Notes: generated by a model from the letters alone, not told the origin. A DNA stretch of 64,000 nt from Synergistetes bacterium HGW-Synergistetes-1 (GCA_002839185.1 PGXO01000001.1:62001-126000); one strand, 5' to 3'; numbered from the stretch's first letter, positions 35,512 through 44,876 are shown. Made by a program: numbers and translations.

Positions 35512-37015
35512 AGGACGGTTTTTGGTAGTATCGAACAGGCTGCCCGTTACCCTTGCCTGCAAAGAGAAAAAATGGGAAGCAAAATCTTCCTCCGGAGGAC
35601 TTGTCAACGCACTTAACCCTGTCCTCAAAAACAGGGGCGGTTTCTGGATTGGCTGGCCCGGGGCATTCGATAACCTTAAGATCTCTACGATGAAGGAGAT
35701 TTTGGGTCCACTCTCTAAAAAATCCGGCTATAGGTTTTTGCCCATTCTGTTGACAAAAGAGGACATAGAAACCTTTTACAACGGTTTTTCAAATTCCATT
35801 CTATGGCCCCTTTTCCATGATTTTCAGTCACGCTGCAACTTCTTGCCGGCATATTGGGATGGTTATATTGCCGCGAATGAAAAATTTGCAAAGGTCGTTC
35901 TTGGACACTCTTCAGAAAATGATTTCATATGGGTGAATGACTATCAGTTAATTCCGCTGGGATCTATGCTGCTGGAGAAAAATCCAGAATTAAATTCCTC
36001 TTTCTTTCTTCATATACCTTTTCCAAGCGTGGATGTTTTTATGAAACTCCCTTGGCGGAAAGAAATACTTCACCAACTAACATGTTACTCGCTTGTCTGT
36101 TTTCAGACATTGAGAGACAGAAGAAACTTTATTGACTGCATAAGGACCTTTTATCCTAAGGCTGTGATCTACGGCAGAGGACATGTTGTCAAGGTAAATA
36201 TCGGCGACAGAGCCTTTCTTACGGGCAGTTTACCTATAAGCATAGACTATAAATATTATTCTTCACTTAGCAGTGCCTCCAATGTAGCAAATAGAGCAAG
36301 GCAAATCAGAGAAGAGATATACGCAGAAAAGATCATCGTTGGGGTTGACCGCCTGGATTACTCAAAGGGGATACCGGAGAAGCTCAGGGGGTTTGAGAAA
36401 TGCCTTGCCTCCTATCCCGATATCAGGGAGAGGATCACTCTATACCAGCTTGTAGTTCCAAGCAGGGACACCATTTCTGAGTATAAAGAGCTGAAACATG
36501 AAATTGAACTTCTTATCAGCGAGATAAACGGAAGATATTCCACAACGAGGTGGACCCCTATAATATGGCGCCACGGCACTCTTCCGGAATCAGAACTCTA
36601 TGCGATATACAGGGCTTCAGATATCGCTCTTGTTACATCTCTTAAAGACGGAATGAATCTTGTTTGCAAAGAGTACTGTGCAAGTAAAGGGAAAGAGAGT
36701 GGTGTCCTTATTCTGAGTGAGTTCGCTGGGGCCGCATTACAGCTTTCCAGGGGAGCCCTGTTGGTCAACCCATTCGACGTAAATGACATTTCTGATTCCA
36801 TCTATCGTGCTTTTTCGATGGATGAGCATGAGAAAAAAATAAGGATGAGGTCGATGAGGGAATCTATAAGAAGGCAGGATGTATTCTGGTGGGTCGAAAA
36901 CTTCTTAAGGGCTGCAACAGGCAAGAAGCTTGAAGATTATCCTGAACAGGATCTCCCTTCGCTTTGGCCCGGGCTATTTGCCATAAGCAAAAAATATTAT
37001 AAGGGCGCGGTCTAA
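35498..37015 (+). CDS. otsA: Trehalose-6-phosphate synthase
   Basis: A 505-residue GT20 enzyme that makes trehalose 6-phosphate from NDP-glucose and glucose 6-phosphate. Seen: VVSNRLPVTL at the start, SSGGLVNAL, WVNDYQLIPLGSML, HIPFPSVDVF, GVDRLDYSKGIPEKL and the donor-site LVTSLKDGMNLVCKEY. It is the last gene of DUF5752-treT-otsB-otsA. A hairpin overlapping its stop codon ends the operon. Confidence 0.95.
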   Translation: MSENKGRFLVVSNRLPVTLACKEKKWEAKSSSGGLVNALNPVLKNRGGFWIGWPGAFDNLKISTMKEILGPLSKKSGYRFLPILLTKEDIETFYNGFSNSILWPLFHDFQSRCNFLPAYWDGYIAANEKFAKVVLGHSSENDFIWVNDYQLIPLGSMLLEKNPELNSSFFLHIPFPSVDVFMKLPWRKEILHQLTCYSLVCFQTLRDRRNFIDCIRTFYPKAVIYGRGHVVKVNIGDRAFLTGSLPISIDYKYYSSLSSASNVANRARQIREEIYAEKIIVGVDRLDYSKGIPEKLRGFEKCLASYPDIRERITLYQLVVPSRDTISEYKELKHEIELLISEINGRYSTTRWTPIIWRHGTLPESELYAIYRASDIALVTSLKDGMNLVCKEYCASKGKESGVLILSEFAGAALQLSRGALLVNPFDVNDISDSIYRAFSMDEHEKKIRMRSMRESIRRQDVFWWVENFLRAATGKKLEDYPEQDLPSLWPGLFAISKKYYKGAV

Positions 37016-37034
37016 AAGACCACGCCGGTTTTAA
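37004..37034 (+). terminator. Terminator of the trehalose operon
   Basis: GGCGCGGTCT and AGACCACGCC (37017-37026) form a stem with one C/A mismatch that includes the otsA stop; a short TTTT follows. Confidence 0.7.
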
Positions 37035-37062
37035 ATGGCTGATATTTTTGCCTGAAACAATT

Positions 37063-37320
37063 TTAGGACAGATTTACCAGTTTTGCCTTTACGCCTGAAA
37101 CGGCATTCAGCTTCTTGTTGAGCCCTTCCGCAACTTCTTCTCCGCAAGCCAGCTGGAGGATAAGTATACCTGACGGTGAGCAGGTTTTGTCATCAGCCTG
37201 GTCATGGAGGCCGAGCCTGGTCCTTATGGAGCATCCATATTCAGTAAGGATCTTTTGGACTTCGACTGCTGCTGTATCCCTCTGTTCAACTCTTACAGCC
37301 ATGATCTGGAAACAATTCAT
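37063..37320 (-). CDS. TM1266-like ACT-fold regulator
   Basis: An 85-residue protein: NCFQIMAVRVEQRDTAAVEVQ, ILTEYGCSIRTRLGLHD, then ILILQLACGEEVAEGLNKKL and GVKAKLVNL. The length and pattern match the small iron-only hydrogenase regulator family TM1266 (ACT/NikR-C fold). No hydrogenase gene is nearby, so the regulated target is unknown. The start at 37320 has AGGAGGT upstream on the minus strand. It converges on otsA. Confidence 0.7.
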   Translation of the reverse strand: MNCFQIMAVRVEQRDTAAVEVQKILTEYGCSIRTRLGLHDQADDKTCSPSGILILQLACGEEVAEGLNKKLNAVSGVKAKLVNLS

Positions 37321-37506
37321 CCTTATTACCTCCTGATGTGCCATATTTTTCTATTGCGGGGTACACAGTTTATAATATCAGAAATAAGGTTGCTCTGTCT
37401 GCGCACAAAAAGTACCAGAATTGAGAAAAATCGCTCAAAAGGCATCTGCTCCGAATTTTCCCGTCTGCGGGGTGATAAAACGCCATTTTTACAGAGCTCA
37501 AATGAC

Positions 37507-37534
37507 TTGACAGCGCCGGTGTATTAGTTATAAT
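37507..37534 (+). promoter_or_regulatory. Promoter of the Arg-His-Lys-Lys tRNA cluster
   Basis: TTGACA (37507-37512), 16 bp, TATAAT (37529-37534), about 35 bp before tRNA-Arg. Confidence 0.85.
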
Positions 37535-37569
37535 GTCTCTCGTGCTTCGGCAGAGGCAGTGTCGGGCGT

Positions 37570-37646
37570 GCGTCTGTAGCTCAGCTGGATAGAGCAACTG
37601 CCTTCTAAGCAGTAGGCCGGGGGTTCGAGTCCCTTCAGACGCGCCA
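37570..37646 (+). tRNA. tRNA-Arg (TCT)
   Basis: Acceptor GCGTCTG/CAGACGC, anticodon loop CTTCTAA (TCT), T loop TTCGAGT, encoded CCA. Confidence 0.95.
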
Positions 37647-37674
37647 TTACTTGAAAAAATTATATCGTTTACAC

Positions 37675-37752
37675 GGTGAGCATAGCTCAATTGGTTAGAG
37701 CACTGGACTGTGGCTCCAGAGGTTGCGGGTTCAATTCCCGTTGCTCACCCCA
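37675..37752 (+). tRNA. tRNA-His (GTG)
   Basis: The extra G at position -1 (37675) pairs with C73. Acceptor GTGAGCA/TGCTCAC, anticodon GTG within ACTGTGGC, encoded CCA. Confidence 0.95.
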
Positions 37753-37764
37753 CTTTTTTGGTTT

Positions 37765-37840
37765 GGATCGTTAGCTCAACTGGCAGAGCACCTGACTCTT
37801 AATCAGGGGGTTACAGGTTCGATTCCTGTACGATCCACCA
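37765..37840 (+). tRNA. tRNA-Lys (CTT), copy 1
   Basis: Acceptor GGATCGT/ACGATCC, anticodon loop CTCTTAA (CTT), T loop TTCGATT, encoded CCA. Confidence 0.95.
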
Positions 37841-37885
37841 TTTTTTTGTCTTTATCATCCTGCTTTCCCCCGCACTTTTTAGCGT

Positions 37886-37961
37886 GGATCGTTAGCTCAA
37901 CTGGCAGAGCACCTGACTCTTAATCAGGGGGTTACAGGTTCGATTCCTGTACGATCCACCA
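37886..37961 (+). tRNA. tRNA-Lys (CTT), copy 2
   Basis: Identical over its 76 bases to the copy 121 bp upstream. Confidence 0.95.
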
Positions 37962-38119
37962 AATACAAATATATCTTTCAAAAATTCCCGTTTATTCAGC
38001 CCTAGTAACCCTGTCATTGCCTGTATAATATTTTTGGTGCTTATATACACCATTTGCCTTTTTGTTCCGAATATTAGCATGTATGTTCTCATGCTGCTTC
38101 CGGGGAGGTCTTTGTCTTG

Positions 38120-38410
38120 ATGGACATCAAAGTTGGAGAGAACCGCTTTTATATCGGTGAGAGCGAGAAAGATCCGCTTGCTGAAATAGTTTTTTGCTTC
38201 AAAAAAAGTGACATCATTGTTATTGAGCGTACCTTTGTATCAGAAGAGCTTAGAGGGCAGAACATCGCAGGTCAACTGCTTCAAAGGGTCGTAGAGAAAG
38301 CACGCGAAGAGAGACTTAAGATCATTCCAGAATGCACCTATGCTCAAAAGGTGATGAACAGGGGAGAGGACTATAAGGACGTTTTATATAATGAAGGTAC
38401 TCAAAATTAG
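38120..38410 (+). CDS. YidJ-type GNAT-like acetyltransferase
   Basis: A 96-residue protein of the short GNAT (YidJ/Gcn5-like) family: IVIERTFVSEELRGQNIAGQ then VVEKAREERLKIIPECTYAQ. The loop RGQNIAGQ is the acetyl-CoA pyrophosphate loop. Targets are unknown. GGGGAGG lies 11 nt before ATG 38120; TTG 38117 is an equal alternative. Single gene between tRNA genes. Confidence 0.8.
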   Translation: MDIKVGENRFYIGESEKDPLAEIVFCFKKSDIIVIERTFVSEELRGQNIAGQLLQRVVEKAREERLKIIPECTYAQKVMNRGEDYKDVLYNEGTQN

Positions 38411-38480
38411 GATCAATATCCATTTTTGAGGTAAGTACACTGTTTCAAAACCAACTTTAATAATATAAAGACAGCTCTTT

Positions 38481-38509
38481 CTTGCACTTTAAATAAAAGC
38501 AAGGTAAAA
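38481..38509 (+). promoter_or_regulatory. Promoter of tRNA-Leu
   Basis: TTGCAC (38481-38486), 17 bp, TAAAAT (38504-38509). Confidence 0.65.
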
Positions 38510-38536
38510 TCTACCCTGTTCTGATTTCAGGCGAAT

Positions 38537-38620
38537 GCGAGAGTGGCGGAATTGGTAGACGCGCGGGACTTAGGATCCCGTGTCCCAGACGTAGGGGTTC
38601 AAATCCCCTCTCTCGCACCA
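38537..38620 (+). tRNA. tRNA-Leu (TAG)
   Basis: Class II tRNA with acceptor GCGAGAG/CTCTCGC, anticodon TAG in CTTAGGA, a long variable arm and encoded CCA. Confidence 0.95.
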
Positions 38621-38847
38621 AACCATTTTAAGCAGATGTAGATATACCCAATGAAGTAATCTGCTTCCTTCCAATAAACCACTAAATTCAATATTGCCCA
38701 AATAATACAGTGTTCTCAGGTCAATATTACTGAGATGATTTTGTATTTGTCCCTTTAACGGCCGGTCTGCCTATATAATTTACTTAGCAGGACTTTCCTG
38801 GATAAGAAAAGACAGAACCCAAAATTGACGGCAGGGGAGGGCAAATT

Positions 38848-39777
38848 ATGGAAGACGACAAGCGAAGCCTTATATACGCTGCTGCCATGCTTCATTCCTT
38901 AATTACCGGCCTATCCTATTTGTTTTCAAAGATGGGACTGAATCTTAGCAACCCATGGGATCTGCTGGCTTACAGATTTACTGCTTCATTTCTGGCTATC
39001 TTGATCCCGGTCCTATTCAAATGGATCAGACTGGACCTCAGCAAAGAAAAAATAAAGAGCATACTGCCTCTGGCTATCTTCTATCCCTTGTCATTCTTTG
39101 CTTTTCAGACCTTTGGGCTGCAGTATATGACTTCCTCTGAATCAGGTATCCTTCTCGCTATGATCCCTGTCTTCACGTTGATCCTGGCTTCATATTTACT
39201 GAAAGAAAAGACAACTCTGCTGCAGAAGATGTCAATAGTCCTCTCGGTACTGGGTGTCATATACATCATACTTAACAAAGGTTCCACTGTCGGATTCACA
39301 AACATGAAGGGGATAGTGCTTCTTATTTTGTCTGCCTTGTCTTTCTCCGGTTACAGCATTGTTGCGAGAAAACTGACAAGGAATTTCTCTGTGACAGAAA
39401 TGAGCTGTATTATGATAATCATCAGCTTTTTATGCTTCAATGCAATGTCTGTAACAAATCACCTTTTAAAGGGCACTCTGAGCAGTTTTTTTGCACCATT
39501 GAAAGACTACAGGTTTATTATTTCAGCACTGTACCTGGGCGTGCTCTCTTCACTGGTCACATCTTTATTGACCAACTACATCCTCTCCAGGATCGAGGCG
39601 TCCAAGATGTGTGTCTTTACAAACTTAAGCACAGTTATATCAATAACGGCAGGCGTCGTCTTCCTGAATGAAAAAATATATTATTACCATATAATTGGCT
39701 CTATATGCATCATATTAGGAGTGATAGGCACCAACTGCCTTGGGAATAGAAATAAAAACTACTGCTGCAAGGACTGA
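38848..39777 (+). CDS. EamA (DMT) family transporter
   Basis: A 309-residue membrane protein with ten predicted spans in two EamA repeats. The first repeat has ITGLSYLFSKMGLNLSNPWD and QYMTSSESGILLAMIPVFT; the second has SFSGYSIVARKL and LLTNYILSRIEASKMCVFTN. The DMT family exports amino acids, nucleobases or other metabolites; the substrate is not readable here. GGGGAGGG precedes the ATG. A single gene. Confidence 0.9.
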   Translation: MEDDKRSLIYAAAMLHSLITGLSYLFSKMGLNLSNPWDLLAYRFTASFLAILIPVLFKWIRLDLSKEKIKSILPLAIFYPLSFFAFQTFGLQYMTSSESGILLAMIPVFTLILASYLLKEKTTLLQKMSIVLSVLGVIYIILNKGSTVGFTNMKGIVLLILSALSFSGYSIVARKLTRNFSVTEMSCIMIIISFLCFNAMSVTNHLLKGTLSSFFAPLKDYRFIISALYLGVLSSLVTSLLTNYILSRIEASKMCVFTNLSTVISITAGVVFLNEKIYYYHIIGSICIILGVIGTNCLGNRNKNYCCKD

Positions 39778-39954
39778 ATCACCTGACTCTATTTTCTCCA
39801 ATATAATTTCTGCTGCATCATTGCTGCACACTATCTTACCTTACAATATACTCATATCTTCTACATTAGATTAGCTTTGCCTTGACAAATAATTCACAGA
39901 AGGGTATTTTATCAGGCATTGAAACTGCGATATCACTTTTCAGGGGGATGTATC

Positions 39955-41067
39955 ATGGACACTTTTATGACTGATCTACTAACTTCATTCGCCGTTGTCA
40001 TAAACGGCATACCACAGGGACTTCTTGCGCTAAGCTTCGGATTCGCCGCCTTCCCGACAAGCATTGCCTTCCTCATCGGAGCTGCCGGATCACTGGCGTT
40101 CAATTCAGTGGCCACAATTTCTTTTCAGGCAGAAACGATCACCCTGGCCGGAAGAATGGGTCGGAATATCAAAGAAAGACTGAGCATTGTTTTCTGGGGA
40201 GCTCTCTTTTTATTCGTTCCCTCAGTACTGGGTCTGAATGAGACCATAGTTGCCTTTATTGGCCCGACGATCGTAAATTCTATGATGGCAGGCGTAGGTA
40301 TTATGCTTGCGTATGTAGCTATGGAGCTATTCAGCTCAGAGAAGATATCGGGAACGATTTCTATGATAACTGGTATAGCAGTATGGTTTATGACCCTTGA
40401 CCTAGCAAAGACGATCATCATCTCTGTACTTGTTTCCACGATCGTCTACAACATACTGATGAAAATGGGAAAGGTCGAACCTCATAGTCTTGTAATGGAC
40501 AAGAACAGAGAAAGGTTCACGTTCGGCAACATTGAATGGAAGATATGGGAAAACCCCATGCTTATCGTTCACGCTCTTGCCCTTGCATGTCTCAACATAG
40601 GAGCAAACATAAGCTTTGGAAAGATCACCGGCAGCATTGCAGGTGTGGATTCAAATATTGACCACCTTGCAATATACTCATCCCTTGCAGACATGGGTTC
40701 TTCCTTCTTCGGAGGCGGCCCTGTCGAAGCAATAATATCCGGAACTGCAACAGCGCCGAATCCACTGAGATCTTCAGTGATCATGATGCTCATCATGGCA
40801 GCCATACTGCTTTTCAAACTGCTTCCTACAATCGGCAAATATGTCCACAGTGCTTCGATAGCAGGATTCCTCTTCGTTCTTGGAACATTTGTGACCTTTG
40901 CTTCCAACATACAGGGAGCAATAGCTACAGTGCCCGCGGCCAACGGACCGTTTGGATTTTCTCCCTGGGGCATGGTCATCGGTGCTACAGTACTTGTTTC
41001 AGCCAAATGGAACCCATTCTTTGGACTTCTCGCGGGAGTCCTGATCAAAATGATATTCTCACTTTAG
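39955..41067 (+). CDS. Purine/nucleobase permease (NCS2-like)
   Basis: About 370 residues with ten or more membrane spans, including LTSFAVVINGIPQGLLALS, GGGPVEAIISGTATAPNPLR and FLFVLGTFVTFASNIQGA. It resembles solute carriers of the NCS2/xanthine-uracil group. ATG 39955 follows CAGGGGG; the frame from 39919 adds a non-membrane tail. It runs 9 nt ahead of a phosphoribosyltransferase gene, which supports a purine-base role. I see no purine riboswitch in the leader. Confidence 0.75.
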   Translation: MDTFMTDLLTSFAVVINGIPQGLLALSFGFAAFPTSIAFLIGAAGSLAFNSVATISFQAETITLAGRMGRNIKERLSIVFWGALFLFVPSVLGLNETIVAFIGPTIVNSMMAGVGIMLAYVAMELFSSEKISGTISMITGIAVWFMTLDLAKTIIISVLVSTIVYNILMKMGKVEPHSLVMDKNRERFTFGNIEWKIWENPMLIVHALALACLNIGANISFGKITGSIAGVDSNIDHLAIYSSLADMGSSFFGGGPVEAIISGTATAPNPLRSSVIMMLIMAAILLFKLLPTIGKYVHSASIAGFLFVLGTFVTFASNIQGAIATVPAANGPFGFSPWGMVIGATVLVSAKWNPFFGLLAGVLIKMIFSL

Positions 41068-41076
41068 GAGAGAGCT

Positions 41077-41625
41077 ATGAACGAACATTACGAACTAAAG
41101 ATCTGCGGTCTTACAAGAAGCCTCAAAAAAGTCCAAGTTGCCCCAAATCTTGTGATAGCATCTTTTGTCATGCTGGGTGACACACAGATGATAGAAAAAA
41201 GCGCTGACGCCCTCTTCAATAAGATGAAGGAGATCAAAGAGATAGACATGCTTGTATGCCCTGAAGCCAAAGGTATCCCGCTTACACATGCGCTGGCTGT
41301 TCGCCTGGGTGTCGACTATGTAGTCGCCAGAAAATCGATCAAGGGATACATGGAAAACCCGATAACTTCTGAAGTCAGATCCATAACGACAAATGAAAAA
41401 CAGATCATCGTAATTGATGAGACAGATGCAGCAAAACTGGATGGAAAGCGAGTCTGCGTAGTGGATGACGTTGTTTCCACCGGCGGTTCCCTCCGCTCAG
41501 TTGAAGATGTTCTTGCAAAGACAGGATGCACTGTCATTTGCAAGGTTGCCGTGCTGCTTGAAGAGGGAGGATACAGCGGAGAGGATCTGATCTATCTTCA
41601 GAAACTCCCGGTCTTTCCAGTTTAA
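41077..41625 (+). CDS. Adenine-type phosphoribosyltransferase
   Basis: A 182-residue type I phosphoribosyltransferase. The PRPP loop is VCVVDDVVSTGGSLRS, and VCPEAKGIPLTHALAVRLG is the start-side nucleobase region of APRT/xanthine PRTs. It joins a free purine base to PRPP. It is probably co-transcribed with the permease, forming a base-salvage pair (import, then trapping as nucleotide). The exact base preference is not certain. Confidence 0.85.
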   Translation: MNEHYELKICGLTRSLKKVQVAPNLVIASFVMLGDTQMIEKSADALFNKMKEIKEIDMLVCPEAKGIPLTHALAVRLGVDYVVARKSIKGYMENPITSEVRSITTNEKQIIVIDETDAAKLDGKRVCVVDDVVSTGGSLRSVEDVLAKTGCTVICKVAVLLEEGGYSGEDLIYLQKLPVFPV

Positions 41626-41647
41626 AAAATATTTTCCAACCTATCAC

Positions 41648-41681
41648 AAAGGCGCCGCGTTGCTCAAAGCGGCGCCTTTTT
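41648..41681 (+). terminator. Terminator of the purine salvage pair
   Basis: AAAGGCGCCGC pairs with GCGGCGCCTTT around a 10-nt loop, followed by T residues. Confidence 0.88.
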
Positions 41682-41754
41682 ACGTTCGTGCCTTGGTCAG
41701 TGATGTTTGTTATGCTATTATTAAACACGCAACTACAATGCGGAGGAGAAACAA

Positions 41755-42390
41755 ATGACGAAAAAGTTTTTTAGCGTGCTGACACTGGCCATACTTGCCA
41801 TGTTGCTCTCTTTCCAGAGCGCCCATGCAATGACCACGATTGAGTTTTACCGGCTCGCGAGAAAACAGAAGCATATCCAGCCTTTCGCTGTAACTGTCCA
41901 GAGCGCCTGTGAAACGGCTTATTGGTCAAGTGAACTGTGGGAACTTGGTTATAACGGTGCAGGAATCAAGGTTTCATCAGAGTGGCTCAATGCAGGAAAA
42001 CCATATATTACCAAGAATAGCGTTGAGAGCAGGAACGGTGTTTATGGTAATGAGGCTTCCAAATTTAGAAAATACAGATCGCCGGGTGAGTTTCTGAAGG
42101 ATTATGAAAAAAAGATCCGACAGGACTATCCAAGATGCGCCAGAAACCACGACAATATATGGGGATATTTCGCAGGGCTTTATGACGGAAGAATTGGTAA
42201 ATGGGCGACTGACCACAAATATTACGAAAAACTGACTGTTAAGGCAATAAAACTTGCACCTGAAATCTACAGCTCCAAATGGAAACACAAACTTATAAAA
42301 GATTTTAAAGTCGCTGCAAGAAGAAATTCTCTTGAGAACTGGCAGAAGGACATTATTCGCAGCGAGCTAAAAAAAGCCAACGTACTGTAG
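41755..42390 (+). CDS. Secreted glucosaminidase-domain peptidoglycan hydrolase
   Basis: A 211-residue protein with a signal peptide (MTKKFFSVLTLAILAMLLS to about AHA). The GH73-like domain shows FAVTVQSACETAYWSSELWE, where Glu is the likely catalytic acid, then NGAGIKVSSEW, YRSPGEFLKDY and YFAGLYDGRIGKWATD. It should cut the glucosamine bond of peptidoglycan. GGAGGAG precedes the ATG. It forms a unit by itself before acpS. Confidence 0.85.
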   Translation: MTKKFFSVLTLAILAMLLSFQSAHAMTTIEFYRLARKQKHIQPFAVTVQSACETAYWSSELWELGYNGAGIKVSSEWLNAGKPYITKNSVESRNGVYGNEASKFRKYRSPGEFLKDYEKKIRQDYPRCARNHDNIWGYFAGLYDGRIGKWATDHKYYEKLTVKAIKLAPEIYSSKWKHKLIKDFKVAARRNSLENWQKDIIRSELKKANVL

Positions 42391-42449
42391 AAAGACTTTT
42401 CCCCAGATACTGTTATCAAAATCTGAAATAAATAAAGCAGGTGTATAAG

Positions 42450-42821
42450 ATGATACGCGGGATTGGAATAGACGTATGTGATATCTCCCGAATGCGTAAA
42501 GCTGTTTCCAAAGAAGGATTTTGCAAGCGTGTCTTTTCCAAAGAGGAGATAGCTTATGCGGAATCAAACGCGGATCCGGCTGCTCATTACGCCTCAGCAT
42601 TCGCTGCGCGCGAGGCCTTATCCAAAGCAACCGGATGGGGAATAGCCGGACTTGGCATTAATTCCTGTTCGATAGAACGAACTGCGTCCGGACCAAGGTT
42701 TATATTTGACGAAAACACACTTTCAAAGTTCTCAAATGAGGGTATAGACAATATTTTCCTTTCGATCTCGCATGAAGCGGGGATCGCTGTTGCAGTAGTT
42801 ATCCTGGAGAAAAACCAATGA
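42450..42821 (+). CDS. acpS: Holo-[acyl-carrier-protein] synthase
   Basis: A 123-residue enzyme that moves 4'-phosphopantetheine from CoA to acyl carrier protein. GIGIDVCDISRM carries the metal Asp, FAAREALSKATG the Glu, and ISHEAGIAVAVVI the C-terminal strand. ATG 42450 is favoured over an upstream GTG. Its stop overlaps the start of nnr (ATGA), and the pair is a common arrangement. Confidence 0.93.
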   Translation: MIRGIGIDVCDISRMRKAVSKEGFCKRVFSKEEIAYAESNADPAAHYASAFAAREALSKATGWGIAGLGINSCSIERTASGPRFIFDENTLSKFSNEGIDNIFLSISHEAGIAVAVVILEKNQ

Positions 42822-44350
42822 TGAGGTACTATTTTCCTGAAGACATCAGACAGGCAGATACTCTTGCAATAAAGAATTATGGCAAGGCTTCGCTCGAACT
42901 TATGGAAAACGCAGGAACTAACGCTGCCAGTGAGACATTAAAGAGGTGTCCGGATTCACAAAGTTTCCTTATTTTTGCAGGTCCGGGAAACAACGGCGGT
43001 GACGGCTTCGTAGCAGCAAGGTTTTTTTTGAAAAAAGGACTGAAGGTGACAATGATATTGTCATCTGACTTAGAGACATACAAGGGCGATGCCAAAATAA
43101 ACCTTGAGGCCCTTATCAATTTAAATGATCCAAACTGCACGATAAAATACTCCAAAAATCTTACAGACAGAGAGATCAGCAAAGAGGCAAACGATGCTGA
43201 CTGCCTGATCGATTCACTTCTCGGAACTGGATCCAAAGGCGCCCCCAGGGGAGAAGTTGAACGTCTTATAAGGCACTCTAACAGCAATAGGGCAGTTGTA
43301 GCCTTTGATATTCCAAGTGGCATAGACCCTTTATCTGGCAATATTTATGATCCTTGCGTCAAGGCTGATCTTACGGTCACCTTCCTTGCAGCAAAAAGAG
43401 GGATGTGTTTTTTCCCGGCGTATGATATGTGCGGAACAGTTGTGGTCGCTGACATCGGTATATCTCCTGACAAGGTCCTTGATGACAATAAGAGTATCCT
43501 ATCATTCGGGAGGGAAGACATTCCAAAACTGCTACCTAAGATCCCAAAAGACATACATAAGGGTAAAAAGGGAGGCTTGCTGGTAGTCGGAGGAAGCATC
43601 AACTACAGGGGAGCGCCTTTGCTTGCCGGTCTTGGTGCCTTGCGTTCTGGTGCGGGCCTGATCGTCCTTGCTATTCCTGATTTCATGGTAGACAGTGCAT
43701 CTCTCTTCCTGCCCGAAGCCATTTTCGTACCGCTGAGGACAAGGGGAGATGCTGTGTTGCCTGAGAGCCTTGCGGAAGCTATAGCACCGTGGGAAAAGAG
43801 ATGCGATGCGGCTGCTGTTGGTCCGGGTCTGGGAAGGAATGAAGGTTCCGGATCTATAATTGACTGGTTCTGGAACAAATGGGAAAAGCCGCTCCTTGTT
43901 GACGGAGATGGACTGCACTTTTTTTCTTTTGATAAATACAAGCCTGCTTTCAGAGCCAATGCTGTTATAACTCCTCACGTCGGTGAAGCCGCAAATTTGC
44001 TTGGAGCAACACCGGAAGATATTAACAATGACAGGATCGGTGCTGCGGTTTCAATGTCGTGTGCAGCCGGAACAATACTGCTGAAGGGCATGGATACTGT
44101 TGTATATTCAAAAGGAAAGAGCATAACGATCATTAAGGGAGGTTCCCCATCTCTTGCTGTACCGGGATCAGGAGATGTGCTCAGCGGCTCTGTGGGCGCA
44201 TTGATGGCATGCGGGATGCCGATATACGATGCTGTGGTAACAGGAGCTGCCGCACATGCCGCTGCGGGGTCATTTATTGAGAAAAGATCAGGGATCCGAG
44301 GAACACTGGCGAGAGAGATAGCAGATGCACTGCCTTTCACACTCAACTAG
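42818..44350 (+). CDS. nnr: Bifunctional NAD(P)H-hydrate repair enzyme
   Basis: A 510-residue two-domain repair enzyme. The N-terminal epimerase (YjeF_N, about 1-215) has GPGNNGGDGFVAAR and FDIPSGIDPLSG. The C-terminal ADP/ATP-dependent dehydratase (about 235-500) has GGLLVVGGSINYRGAPLLAG, AVGPGLGRNEG and LAVPGSGDVLSGSVGALMA. Together they restore hydrated NADH and NADPH. It overlaps acpS by 4 nt and tsaE by 26 nt. Confidence 0.95.
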   Translation: MMRYYFPEDIRQADTLAIKNYGKASLELMENAGTNAASETLKRCPDSQSFLIFAGPGNNGGDGFVAARFFLKKGLKVTMILSSDLETYKGDAKINLEALINLNDPNCTIKYSKNLTDREISKEANDADCLIDSLLGTGSKGAPRGEVERLIRHSNSNRAVVAFDIPSGIDPLSGNIYDPCVKADLTVTFLAAKRGMCFFPAYDMCGTVVVADIGISPDKVLDDNKSILSFGREDIPKLLPKIPKDIHKGKKGGLLVVGGSINYRGAPLLAGLGALRSGAGLIVLAIPDFMVDSASLFLPEAIFVPLRTRGDAVLPESLAEAIAPWEKRCDAAAVGPGLGRNEGSGSIIDWFWNKWEKPLLVDGDGLHFFSFDKYKPAFRANAVITPHVGEAANLLGATPEDINNDRIGAAVSMSCAAGTILLKGMDTVVYSKGKSITIIKGGSPSLAVPGSGDVLSGSVGALMACGMPIYDAVVTGAAAHAAAGSFIEKRSGIRGTLAREIADALPFTLN

Positions 44351-44876
44351 AAAACTGCAAATAGTTACCTTTTCTGAAGATGAGACATGCTCCTTTGGAA
44401 TGTCTATAGGAAAACATTCTTTCCCCGGGCTTACTATACTTTTGCATGGCGGACTAGGCATGGGGAAGACCCTTCTTACACAGGGAATAGGCAAAGCTCT
44501 GGGCTGCGGGAAGATAAAGAGCCCTACTTTCATACTCATCGCGGAACATGAAGGGGAGATCCCCCTGATACACGCTGACCTCTACAGGCTGGATTCACAT
44601 GTTGAGGCAGATGCGCTTGATTTCGAAAATTACATCGATAACGGCTGCGTTCTTGTGGTGGAGTGGGCTGAAAGATGGCACACACCACCTTTAAAAGATA
44701 CTATTGACATCGTGATAAACCAATACGGCGATGATGATAATTCAAGGGTCATCACGGTAAGGGCCTTGGGAAAAACTGCGGAAGATCTGCTGGTAGGTCT
44801 TTCGGACGATATCCTGGGATCGGCCTGCGAAAAAGAGGGGAATTATGAAGGTACTGGGAATAGACTGCACAACTAA
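44325..44876 (+). CDS. tsaE: tRNA t6A biosynthesis ATPase TsaE
   Basis: A 183-residue P-loop protein. Walker A is LHGGLGMGKTLLTQG, and LIHADLYRLDSHVEAD and VLVVEWAERW are the TsaE-specific segments. It partners with TsaB and TsaD to make threonylcarbamoyladenosine at tRNA position 37. The C-terminus is a little longer than usual. It overlaps nnr and tsaB; a shorter start at 44400 is possible. Confidence 0.92.
   Translation: MHCLSHSTRKLQIVTFSEDETCSFGMSIGKHSFPGLTILLHGGLGMGKTLLTQGIGKALGCGKIKSPTFILIAEHEGEIPLIHADLYRLDSHVEADALDFENYIDNGCVLVVEWAERWHTPPLKDTIDIVINQYGDDDNSRVITVRALGKTAEDLLVGLSDDILGSACEKEGNYEGTGNRLHN

Noticed and set aside
39778-39954. Purine riboswitch before the permease
   Set aside because: The conserved purine-aptamer loops are not visible.
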